From NCBI RefSeq assembly GCF_040790665.1, contig NZ_CP160849.1, forward strand, positions 2,133,501 to 2,197,500: a DNA stretch of 64,000 nucleotides, given 5' to 3'. The notes beneath the pieces were generated by a model. The model was not told the DNA's origin. It was given only the letters and a program-made list of their open reading frames with translations, and did no database searches. The position numbers and the translations under genes are program-made. This document shows positions 43,290-51,473 of this stretch, piece after piece. Position 1 is the stretch's first letter. Every line of letters begins with the position of its first letter. This stretch comes from Sulfitobacter pontiacus. Its GTDB lineage: Bacteria; Pseudomonadota; Alphaproteobacteria; Rhodobacterales; Rhodobacteraceae.

Positions 43290-44626
43290 CCGAACTGCTG
43301 ATACGCAACGCTGATTATCTTTTGACGATGGATGAGACGCGGAGCGAATTGGTATCGGCTGATGTTTTGCTGCGCGATGGGGTTGTCGTGGCGGTGGGGC
43401 AAAACCTGACAACTGAAGGGGAGGTGATAGAAGCATCAGGGTGCGTTGTGACGCCAGGGTTGGTGAACACCCATCACCACCTTTATCAAAGTCTGACGCG
43501 GGCGGTGCCGGGGGGGCAGGACGCGCTGCTGTTTGGCTGGCTTAAAACGCTTTATCCGATCTGGGCGCGGTTTACGCCGGATCACATGTATGTCTCGGCT
43601 CAGGTGGGGTTGGCAGAGCTTGCCTTGTCCGGCTGCACGTTAAGCTCGGACCACCTGTATATGTATCCGAACGGCAGCCGGTTGGAGGATACAATACACG
43701 CCGCGGCAGAGATCGGGATGCGGTTTCAGCCCACGCGCGGCGCGATGAGCATCGGGGAAAGCGACGGTGGGTTGCCACCTGACGCTTTGGTGGAACGCGA
43801 GGCTGCGATACTGGAGGATTGCATTCGTGTGATCGACGGTTTTCATGACCCATCGGCCTCTTCCATGTGTCGGGTTGGCATCGCGCCCTGTTCGCCCTTC
43901 TCGGTAAGTCGGGACCTGATGCGGGACGCAGCGCTGTTGGCGCGGGATAAAGGCGTGATGCTGCATACGCATCTTGCCGAGAACGACGAGGATATCGCCT
44001 ATTCATTGGCGCAATTCGGCTGTCGTCCGGGTCAATATGCGCAGGATCTGGGCTGGGTCGGGCCCGATGTCTGGCATGCCCATTGCGTGAAGCTCGACCC
44101 GAGCGAGATCGCGTTATTCGCGCAGACCAAGACTGGCGTCGCACATTGCCCCTGTTCGAATTGCCGCTTGGGCTCGGGGATCGCGCCCCTTCGTGCGATG
44201 CGAGATGCCGGGGTTCCCGTGGGGCTAGGGGTCGATGGATCCGCAAGCAATGACGCCGGTAATCTTGTCGCGGAGGCTCGGCAGGCGATGCTTTTGCAGC
44301 GCGTTGCCGGCGGGGCGGATGCGATGAGCGCACGCGAAGCGCTCGAGATTGCCACGCGCGGCGGTGCAGACATCTTGGGCCGCCCCGAATGCGGGCGGAT
44401 CGAAGTGGGGGCGCGGGCAGACATCGCCATCTGGGACGTGAGCGGGATTGAAAGCGCCGGGAGCTGGGATCCGGCAGCGTTGCTGCTTGCGGGGCCGACA
44501 ACGGTCCGCGATTTGCTTGTTGAGGGGCGCAGCGTCGTGCGGGACGGGCAGGTCGTGACCATAGATCTACCCGCGCAGATCGCGCAGCAAAACAAACTCG
44601 CGCGGGCGCTGCGGGACGCGATATAA
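43286..44626 (+). CDS. 8-oxoguanine deaminase
   Basis: Amidohydrolase of 446 residues that fits the 8-oxoguanine deaminase group, which turns the damaged base into uric acid. Zinc motif is NTHHH (His63, His65), followed by THLAENDED, the HAHCVKL motif and GVDGSASND. Its ATG overlaps the HisN-type stop by four bases. The hydroxyatrazine hydrolase-like and cytosine-type members are close relatives, so the exact purine is inferred. A second purine deaminase, guanine deaminase, lies 600 bases on. Confidence 0.82.
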   Translation: MTELLIRNADYLLTMDETRSELVSADVLLRDGVVVAVGQNLTTEGEVIEASGCVVTPGLVNTHHHLYQSLTRAVPGGQDALLFGWLKTLYPIWARFTPDHMYVSAQVGLAELALSGCTLSSDHLYMYPNGSRLEDTIHAAAEIGMRFQPTRGAMSIGESDGGLPPDALVEREAAILEDCIRVIDGFHDPSASSMCRVGIAPCSPFSVSRDLMRDAALLARDKGVMLHTHLAENDEDIAYSLAQFGCRPGQYAQDLGWVGPDVWHAHCVKLDPSEIALFAQTKTGVAHCPCSNCRLGSGIAPLRAMRDAGVPVGLGVDGSASNDAGNLVAEARQAMLLQRVAGGADAMSAREALEIATRGGADILGRPECGRIEVGARADIAIWDVSGIESAGSWDPAALLLAGPTTVRDLLVEGRSVVRDGQVVTIDLPAQIAQQNKLARALRDAI

Positions 44627-44693
44627 ACACGCGTGCCTCGATCTCGGGAGGAAGTAGAGACGCGGGGAGCGCGAAGGTGGGGGAGTTGACGGT

Positions 44694-45128
44694 ATGAATA
44701 TTCTGCGAAGGCTGGCTTTGGCCGTGGCTCTGTTGATTGCCGCGATATCGCCTCTGCGAGCCGACCCACAGGCGGTTCAGATGTTGAATGCCATGCGCGC
44801 GCAGCAGGGGGTGGCCCCGCTGTCCTATGCACCGCGGCTAGAGGCCGCCGCGCGGGCACATGCGCTGGACATGGCGCGGCACGGGTATTTCTCGCACACG
44901 GGGCGCGATGGGTCTGGTGTCGGCGATCGGGTGCGGGCGCAGGGCTATCGCTGGTGTTATGTGGCCGAGAATCTTGCCAAGGGGCAGGGGGATCTGACGC
45001 AGGTCATGCGGGGATGGGCGCAGTCGGCGCCACATTACCGCAATATGATGAGCCGGAATGCCACGGGTTTTGGCCTGTTTCAGGGGCCGGACCGGATTTG
45101 GGCAATGGTTCTGGCCGCACCCTGTTAG
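44694..45128 (+). CDS. CAP-domain (SCP/PR1) secreted protein
   Basis: A 144-residue exported protein. A Sec signal (about 1-23, ALAVALLIAAISPLRA) precedes a CAP domain with HALDMARHGYFSHTGRDG, YRWCYVAENLAKG and RNMMSRNATGFGL. It contains two cysteines. Role unknown; CAP proteins bind lipids or act in the envelope. It lies between two purine deaminase genes without an obvious functional link. Confidence 0.85.
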   Translation: MNILRRLALAVALLIAAISPLRADPQAVQMLNAMRAQQGVAPLSYAPRLEAAARAHALDMARHGYFSHTGRDGSGVGDRVRAQGYRWCYVAENLAKGQGDLTQVMRGWAQSAPHYRNMMSRNATGFGLFQGPDRIWAMVLAAPC

Positions 45129-45151
45129 GATGGGCCCGAAGCCGTCTCGCA

Positions 45152-45200
45152 AGGCGCGCCTGCGGGACGCGCCGCGGGGAGTTTAAAGGCAAAATGAAGG
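45152..45200. repeat. Hairpin and GGGGAGTTTAAAGGCAAAATGAAGG element
   Basis: GGCGCG (45153-45158) pairs with CGCGCC (45168-45173) followed by GCGGGGAGTTTAAAGG and AAAATGAAGG (45174-45200). It sits between the convergent CAP and guanine deaminase genes. Confidence 0.5.
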
Positions 45201-45209
45201 AGTCTGGCG

Positions 45210-46502
45210 TCAGCCTCGGCGCACCCCGTTGACCCAGACATCGCTGATGGCGCGGTCGTCGCCCATCATGATTGTGGCGAAAAGCTGATCCCATATGCTG
45301 TGCGCATTGTCGCTGCGCTGCTTGATCGCGGGGGTGGAGGCGAGGTCGAGCACGGTGATGTCGGCCTCGAAGCCTTCGGCGAGTGTGCCGATCTTTTCGT
45401 GCAGATGCAGGCTGCGGGCAGAGCCGGCGGTGGCAAGCCACATCAACTGCGCCGCATGGGTGGGGGTGCCGCGCAGCTGGCCGATCTCATAGGCCGCAGC
45501 CATTGTGCGCAGCATCGAGAAGGACGATCCGCCGCCGGTGTCCGTGGCCAAGCCAATCGGAATCTGGCGCGCCGCGATATGCGCCATGTCGAACAGTCCC
45601 GATCCGATGAAAGTGTTCGAGGTGGGACAATGCACCACCGATGCGCCGCTGTCGGCAAGGCGGTCTATCTCGCGCGGGGTCAGGTGGATGGCATGGCCAA
45701 AGACGGCGCGATCACGCACCAGCCCGTGTTCCTCGTAGGTGTCCAGATAATCGCGGGCGTGGGGCACAAGGTCTTGGACCCAAGCGATCTCGTCGATCTG
45801 TTCGCTCAGGTGCGTCTGCATCAGGCAGTCGGGGCGCTCGGTCCAGAGCGCACCCAGGGCCGCGAGTTGCTCCGGCGTCGAGGTCGGCGTGAAACGGGGC
45901 GTAATCGCATAGGTGGCGCGGCCTTTGCCGTGCCAGCGGTCGATCAGCATCTTGCTGTCGTCATAGGCCGATTGCGCCGTATCGCGCAGCCCGTCGGGGG
46001 CGTTGCGGTCCATGCAGGTCTTGCCCGCCACGATCCGCTGACCACGCTCTGCTGCCGCGTCGAATATCGCGTCGACGCTGGTGGGGGCGATGGTGGCGAA
46101 AGAGCAGACGGTGGTTGTGCCGTTGGCCAGGGTCAGATCCAGATAGCGCCCGGCGATGTCGCGGGCATAGGCGGGGTCTGACAGGCGCATTTCCTCGGGA
46201 AAGGTATAGCTGTTGAGCCAGTCGATCAGCCGTTTGCCCCAGCTCGCGATGATGGCGGTCTGCGGATAATGCACATGGGCATCGACAAACCCCGGGCAGA
46301 TCAGCCGGTCGCCATAGTCCTGCACCGTCGCCTGCGGGTGCGCCTTGCGCAGGTCGTCGGCGCGGCCCACGGCCTTGATCTGCGCGCCTTCAATCAGCAC
46401 GCCACCGTCGCTGTCGATATGGACCGTCTCCTCCCACGGGTCAGAGAGAGGATTGCCCGTAAATCGGAGCGTTTGGCCGAGGAGGAGTGTTTGTGTTTTC
46501 AT
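45210..46502 (-). CDS. guaD: Guanine deaminase
   Basis: Converts guanine to xanthine in purine salvage or catabolism. The 430-residue amidohydrolase has the zinc motif GFVDAHVHYPQ, TKPCMD-like KTCMDRNAPDG, QTHLSEQIDEI, GHAIHLTP and HCPTSNTFIGSG, all standard for guanine deaminase. The gene is divergent from mgtE. No xanthine dehydrogenase is in the window. Confidence 0.92.
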   Translation of the reverse strand: MKTQTLLLGQTLRFTGNPLSDPWEETVHIDSDGGVLIEGAQIKAVGRADDLRKAHPQATVQDYGDRLICPGFVDAHVHYPQTAIIASWGKRLIDWLNSYTFPEEMRLSDPAYARDIAGRYLDLTLANGTTTVCSFATIAPTSVDAIFDAAAERGQRIVAGKTCMDRNAPDGLRDTAQSAYDDSKMLIDRWHGKGRATYAITPRFTPTSTPEQLAALGALWTERPDCLMQTHLSEQIDEIAWVQDLVPHARDYLDTYEEHGLVRDRAVFGHAIHLTPREIDRLADSGASVVHCPTSNTFIGSGLFDMAHIAARQIPIGLATDTGGGSSFSMLRTMAAAYEIGQLRGTPTHAAQLMWLATAGSARSLHLHEKIGTLAEGFEADITVLDLASTPAIKQRSDNAHSIWDQLFATIMMGDDRAISDVWVNGVRRG

Positions 46503-46619
46503 GCCGCCTGTCTAACCGCAGCCTGCCGTGCCGACAATCCGATAGAGTAGGGTTCCGCGCCATTGTATCCGCGCTGTGGCACGCTTATGGTCTGCGCAAA
46601 ATCGCAAGTGGGGGCAGCC

Positions 46620-48023
46620 ATGGTTGACGACGCACAGGAACTTGAACTCTCCCCCGACGCCGAGGATGAAGGCGAGGCATATCGGCTGAACAAGAAGGCC
46701 GTGGCGTCCATTCTCTATGCTGTGGAAATCGATGACGCCGCCAAGCTGACAGAACTGATGGAGCCGCTGCACGCGGCCGACATCGCCGACCTTCTGGAAC
46801 AGATCAGCGCCTTTGAACGGACCAAGCTGATCCGGCTCTATGACCGCGAGTTCGATGGCGAGATTCTGTCGGAGCTCGACGAATCGATCCGCGAGGAAGT
46901 CGTTGCGATTCTGACGCCCGAGGTGCTGTCGGACGCCGTGCGCGACATGGACAGCGATGATGTCGTCGATCTGATCGAAGACCTTGAGGATGCGCAGGCC
47001 GAGACCATTCTGGGGGCCCTGGAAGATGCGGACCGGGTCGCTGTCGAACAGGCGCTGACCTATCCCGAATATTCCGCTGGTCGTTTGATGCAGCGCGAAG
47101 TCGTGATGGCCCCCGAACACTGGACCGTGGGCGAGGCGATTGATCACCTGCGCGCCACGCCCGAGGAAGACCTGCCGGACCAGTTCTATCACATCGTCAT
47201 GGTTGATCCGCGGTTGCACCCTGTGGGCAATGTCACCCTTGGCAAGCTGATGCGGTCCAAACGCGCCACCCCCATGCGCGACATTCTGGAGGATACGTTT
47301 CAGGTCATTCCCGCCCTGCGAGACGAGGGCGATGTCGCCTATGCGTTCAACCAGTATCACCTGATCTCCGCGCCCGTTGTCGATGACGAGGGGCGTTTGA
47401 TCGGGGTGATCACCATTGATGACGCCATGTCGGTGCTGGACGAGGAACACGAAGAAGACATCCTGCGTCTGGCCGGTGTTGGCGAAGGGTCGCTGTCTGA
47501 CCGTGTGATCGAGACAACCAAGCAGCGGTTGCCCTGGCTGGCGGTGAACCTGGTGACGGCCATCGCGGCCTCTATGGTGATTTCGCAGTTCGAGGCGGCG
47601 ATCGCGCAGATCGTTGCGTTGGCGGTGTTGATGCCCATCGTGGCCTCTATGGGGGGGAATGCCGGTACGCAAAGCCTGACCGTGGCCGTGCGCGCCATCG
47701 CGACCCGGGATTTGACCGGATCGAACGTCTGGCGTGTGATCCGGCGTGAATGTCTTGTGGGGCTGGTGAATGGCCTGATTTTCGCGATCATCATGGGGAT
47801 CGTCGGGATCCTGTGGTTCGGGTCACCCGCGCTTGGCTATGTGATCGCGACGGCGATGGTGATCAATATGGTCGTGGCGGGGCTTGCGGGGACGGGCATC
47901 CCGATCCTGCTGGAACGTTTTGGCGTGGATCCGGCCCTTGCCTCTGGTGCTTTTGTGACGACGGTGACGGATGTCGTGGGCTTCTTCGCCTTTCTGGGGC
48001 TGGCGGCGGCGGTCTTGCTGTGA
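46620..48023 (+). CDS. mgtE: Magnesium transporter MgtE
   Basis: Mg2+ channel of 467 residues. The N-terminal superhelix (about 20-125) is followed by a CBS pair (about 130-255), a connecting helix and a five-helix membrane domain (about 280-467) that includes MGGNAGTQSL, the selectivity region. The ATG at 46620 follows GGGGGCAG; upstream ATGs at 46563 and 46587 would add a poorly conserved extension. The next gene starts inside its stop (TGATG). Confidence 0.94.
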   Translation: MVDDAQELELSPDAEDEGEAYRLNKKAVASILYAVEIDDAAKLTELMEPLHAADIADLLEQISAFERTKLIRLYDREFDGEILSELDESIREEVVAILTPEVLSDAVRDMDSDDVVDLIEDLEDAQAETILGALEDADRVAVEQALTYPEYSAGRLMQREVVMAPEHWTVGEAIDHLRATPEEDLPDQFYHIVMVDPRLHPVGNVTLGKLMRSKRATPMRDILEDTFQVIPALRDEGDVAYAFNQYHLISAPVVDDEGRLIGVITIDDAMSVLDEEHEEDILRLAGVGEGSLSDRVIETTKQRLPWLAVNLVTAIAASMVISQFEAAIAQIVALAVLMPIVASMGGNAGTQSLTVAVRAIATRDLTGSNVWRVIRRECLVGLVNGLIFAIIMGIVGILWFGSPALGYVIATAMVINMVVAGLAGTGIPILLERFGVDPALASGAFVTTVTDVVGFFAFLGLAAAVLL

Positions 48024-48580
48024 TGGATATGGCGGCGGTCAAGGCGGCAGCGCGCAAGGCGGCCTTCGCCCGCCGCAAGCCGCTGTTTGATGATGCCAAC
48101 GCCGCGCAAGCCGGCTATCTGAGCGAAGTGCTCGCGGGGTACCGCGGCGTCCCGCTGTCCGGTTTTTTACCCATACGCACAGAGATTGACCCGCGCCCCG
48201 CCATGGCCGAGGCGGCGGCCCATGGCCCCGTGGGCGTGCCGGTGATCATGGGCGCAGCGCAGCCTTTGCGGTTTTCGCGCTGGACCCCGGATACCCCGTT
48301 GGTGGACGGTGCCTTTGGCGCTCAGATCCCCGCAGTCGAGGATTTCTTTGACCCTGAAATCGTGATCGTACCCCTGCTGGCGTTCAACCGCGCTGGCGGG
48401 CGTCTGGGGTATGGCGGCGGGTTTTATGACCGCACGCTGGAAAAGCTGCGTGCGCGGCGAGCGACCTTGGCGATCGGTTTTGCCTTTGCCGGGCAAGAGG
48501 TTGACGATCTGCCACTTGAACCCACCGACCAGCCGCTTGATCTGATCGTGACAGAGACGGGCGTGATCGAGATCGTCTAG
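48023..48580 (+). CDS. 5-formyltetrahydrofolate cyclo-ligase
   Basis: Recycles 5-formyl-THF to methenyl-THF with ATP. The 185-residue protein shows FLPIRTEIDPRP, the magnesium-linked motif VDGAFGAQIPAV and the diagnostic GGRLGYGGGFYDRTL. It is translationally coupled to mgtE by TGATG. In this group the gene also lies near the YmdB-type phosphoesterase, as here. Confidence 0.92.
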   Translation: MDMAAVKAAARKAAFARRKPLFDDANAAQAGYLSEVLAGYRGVPLSGFLPIRTEIDPRPAMAEAAAHGPVGVPVIMGAAQPLRFSRWTPDTPLVDGAFGAQIPAVEDFFDPEIVIVPLLAFNRAGGRLGYGGGFYDRTLEKLRARRATLAIGFAFAGQEVDDLPLEPTDQPLDLIVTETGVIEIV

Positions 48581-48657
48581 GCGCGCCCGCACCCCGCGCG
48601 CAAAAACCGCAGCTCCGCCCCTTGCCCTCGGGCGCTGCGCAGCCTAACGCTTGGGGC

Positions 48658-49470
48658 ATGAAAATACTCTTCCTCGGCGATGTCATGGGCCGCGCGGGCC
48701 GCCGCGCAATCAGCGAAAACCTTCCCCGTCTGCGGACGGAATGGAAGCTGGATTTTGTGGTGGTGAACGGTGAAAACGCCACCTCTGGCATGGGGCTGTC
48801 TGGCAGCCACGCCAAAACGCTGCTGGACGCAGGGGCCGATTGTCTGACCCTGGGCGACCACGCCTTTGACCAAAAAGACATGCTGAGCTTTATCGAACAG
48901 GAGCCGCGTGTCATCCGGCCGCTGAATTTTTCGAAAAACGCACCGGGCAAGGGCGCGCGCCTGTTCACCGCCAAGAACGGGCGCAAGGTGCTGGTCACCC
49001 AAGCACTTGGTCAGGTCTTCATGAAGCGTCCCTTTGACGATCCGTTCTCGGCGCTTGAGCCTGTGCTCAAGACCCACCCTCTGGGCGGCATGGCATCGGC
49101 GGTGATTGTCGATATGCACTGCGAGGCGACCTCGGAAAAGATGGCCATGGGGCATTGGTGTGATGGCCGCGCCAGCCTTGTTGTGGGCACGCATACCCAT
49201 GTGCCCACGTCTGACGCGATGATCCTGCCGGGCGGGACGGCCTATCTGACAGATGCAGGCATGAGCGGCGATTACCATTCGGTGATCGGGATGGAGAAAA
49301 CAGAGCCTTTGCGCCGCTTCATCACCGGCATGCCCAAAGACCGCTTCACCCCCGCCAACGAAGAAGCGACCCTATCCGGCGTCTATATCGAGACCGACGA
49401 CCGCACCGGCAAGGCGACCCGTATCGTGCCCGTGCGTCAGGGCGGCAAGCTGCAGCAAAGCGCGCCCTGA
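48658..49470 (+). CDS. YmdB-type metallophosphoesterase (TIGR00282)
   Basis: A 270-residue dinuclear-metal phosphodiesterase. Motifs: GDVMGRAGR (Asp8), NGEN, GDHAFDQ, MHCEATSEKMAM and GTHTHVPTSD. Bacillus YmdB hydrolyses cyclic nucleotides and affects RNA levels; the same activity is only inferred here. The ATG at 48658 lies 77 bases from the cyclo-ligase stop, so the gene is probably in the mgtE unit. Confidence 0.9.
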   Translation: MKILFLGDVMGRAGRRAISENLPRLRTEWKLDFVVVNGENATSGMGLSGSHAKTLLDAGADCLTLGDHAFDQKDMLSFIEQEPRVIRPLNFSKNAPGKGARLFTAKNGRKVLVTQALGQVFMKRPFDDPFSALEPVLKTHPLGGMASAVIVDMHCEATSEKMAMGHWCDGRASLVVGTHTHVPTSDAMILPGGTAYLTDAGMSGDYHSVIGMEKTEPLRRFITGMPKDRFTPANEEATLSGVYIETDDRTGKATRIVPVRQGGKLQQSAP

Positions 49471-49621
49471 CCGCGTTTCGGCTGGCGCGCTTTAGACCCG
49501 TATCCGGAATAGCGCAGGGCAGGCGCATCTGACGCTTGCCCCAAGGCGACGCTTGCCGTGGACGTTGCAATCAACGACACTGCAGTCTGATTTTCATCTG
49601 CCCAAGGCCGGATATACCTGA

Positions 49622-51394
49622 ATGGACTTTCTAAACCTGTCGGATAGCACCTCTGCCATCCTGGCATTGACCGTCGTTGTGATCATGTTCGTCATGTTCC
49701 TGCGCGAATCCCTCCCGACCGAGGTCGTGGCCCTGTCAGGGGCGGCCATCATGCTGGCGCTTGGCATCTTGCCCTATGACGATGCGCAGGCGGTGCTGCA
49801 GAACTCTGCCCCCTGGACCATTGCCGCGATGTTCATCGTGATGGGCGCGCTGGTGCGCACGGGCGCGCTGGATGTGCTGACGCGCATGGCCGAACGCTAT
49901 GCCAAGACGCATCCGAAAACGGCGGTGGTGGGCGTGATCGTGGCCGTCATGGCGGCCTCGGCGGTGATGAACAACACGCCCGTGGTGGTGGTGATGATTC
50001 CGGTCGTGGTGCAGCTTAGCCAGACGCTTGGCACCAAAGCCTCCAAACTGCTGATCCCGCTGAGCTATGCGGCGATCATGGGCGGCTCCCTGACGCTGAT
50101 CGGGACCTCGACCAACCTTCTGGTGGACGGTGTCGCACGGTCGCAGGGGCTGGAGCCGTTTGGCATTTTCGAGATCCTGCCCATCGGTCTGGTCGTCTGC
50201 GCCTGGGGCCTGATCTATATGGCCGTCTTCGCCCCCAAACTACTGCCCGCGCGCGACAGTATGGCGAATATGCTGTCGGACCGCTCCAAGATGAAGTTCT
50301 TCACCGAAGCCGTGATCCCGCCCGACTCCAACCTGATCGGGCGCGAGGTGCTTGACGTGCAGCTGTTCAAACGCGAAGGCGTGCGGCTGATCGACGTGGT
50401 GCGCGGCGATCAGTCGTTGCGCCGCGATCTGGCCAGTGTCGAACTGCGGGTCGGCGACCGTGTGGTTCTGCGCACCCAGATGACCGAGCTGCTTAGCCTT
50501 CAGGCCAATAAAGAGCTCAAGCGCGTCGATCAGGTCTCGGCGGTGGAAACCTCGACCGTAGAGGTGCTGATCACGCCGGGCTGCAAGATGGTGGGCCGCA
50601 CGCTCGGGGCGCTGCGTCTGCGCCGGCGCTATGGGGTATACCCTTTGGCGGTACACCGGCGGAACCAGAACATCGGCCGCCAGCTTGACGACCTCATCGT
50701 CAAGGTCGGTGACACGCTGCTGCTTGAAGGCGCGATGGAGGATATCCAGCGCCTTGCCTCGGATATGGATATGGTCGACGTCTCGCAGCCGTCTGCACGG
50801 GCCTTCCGGCGGGGGCATGCCCCGATCGCCATCGCGGCGCTGGTGGGGATCGTGGTCTTGGCCGCGCTGAATGTCGCGCCGATCCTGCTGCTGGCCGTGC
50901 TGGCCGTGGCGCTGGTCCTGGTCACGGGCTGTATCGACGCGGAAGAGGCCTTCAGCTTTGTCGATGGCCGTCTGCTGGCGCTGATCTTCTCGATGCTTGC
51001 GGTCGGGGCAGGGTTACAAAACTCCGGCGCGATCAGCCTGATCGTTGACAATATCGCACCCTTCCTCGGCACGCTGTCGCCTTTCTATGTGATCTTCGCG
51101 GTGTTCCTGCTGACGACAACCCTGACAGAGATCGTGTCGAACAACGCGGTGGCGGTGATCATGACACCGATTGCCATCAGCCTCGGGTCCGCACTTGGCA
51201 TGGACCCGCGCCCCCTGGTGGTCGCGGTGATGATCGCGGCGTCTTGCGCCTTTGCCACCCCCATCGGCTACCAAACCAATACGCTGGTCTATGGGCCGGG
51301 CGGCTACCGTTTCACCGACTTCATGCGCATCGGCATTCCGCTCAACCTGTCGATGTCGCTGCTCGTCTCCATGATGATCCCGCTCTTCTGGTAG
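49622..51394 (+). CDS. SLC13-type permease with two RCK_C (TrkA_C) domains
   Basis: A 590-residue inner-membrane transporter. N- and C-terminal blocks of helices (about 10-205 and 400-590) flank two regulatory TrkA_C domains (about 215-295 and 305-380). Carrier motifs are SAVMNNTPVVVV and GTSTNLLVDG, and in the second half EIVSNNAVAVIMTP and IGYQTNTLVYGPGGY. Similar proteins carry sulfate, dicarboxylates or other anions; the substrate is open. A convergent paralogue of the same length follows. Confidence 0.87.
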   Translation: MDFLNLSDSTSAILALTVVVIMFVMFLRESLPTEVVALSGAAIMLALGILPYDDAQAVLQNSAPWTIAAMFIVMGALVRTGALDVLTRMAERYAKTHPKTAVVGVIVAVMAASAVMNNTPVVVVMIPVVVQLSQTLGTKASKLLIPLSYAAIMGGSLTLIGTSTNLLVDGVARSQGLEPFGIFEILPIGLVVCAWGLIYMAVFAPKLLPARDSMANMLSDRSKMKFFTEAVIPPDSNLIGREVLDVQLFKREGVRLIDVVRGDQSLRRDLASVELRVGDRVVLRTQMTELLSLQANKELKRVDQVSAVETSTVEVLITPGCKMVGRTLGALRLRRRYGVYPLAVHRRNQNIGRQLDDLIVKVGDTLLLEGAMEDIQRLASDMDMVDVSQPSARAFRRGHAPIAIAALVGIVVLAALNVAPILLLAVLAVALVLVTGCIDAEEAFSFVDGRLLALIFSMLAVGAGLQNSGAISLIVDNIAPFLGTLSPFYVIFAVFLLTTTLTEIVSNNAVAVIMTPIAISLGSALGMDPRPLVVAVMIAASCAFATPIGYQTNTLVYGPGGYRFTDFMRIGIPLNLSMSLLVSMMIPLFW

Positions 51395-51407
51395 CACCGT
51401 TCCCGCG

Positions 51408-51452
51408 CTTCCAAATGGCAAAAATCCCGGGGGTCCGGGGGCTGGCCCCCGG
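51408..51452. repeat. Hairpin and GGGATTTTTGCCATTTGGAAG element (minus orientation)
   Basis: Arms CCGGGGGC and GCCCCCGG (51435-51452) form a tight hairpin; reading on the minus strand it is followed by CCCGGGATTTTTGCCATTTGGAAGC (51406-51430). It lies between the two convergent permease genes and probably ends both transcripts. Confidence 0.55.
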
Positions 51453-51473
51453 CACCTCCAATGGGTGCGCGCC

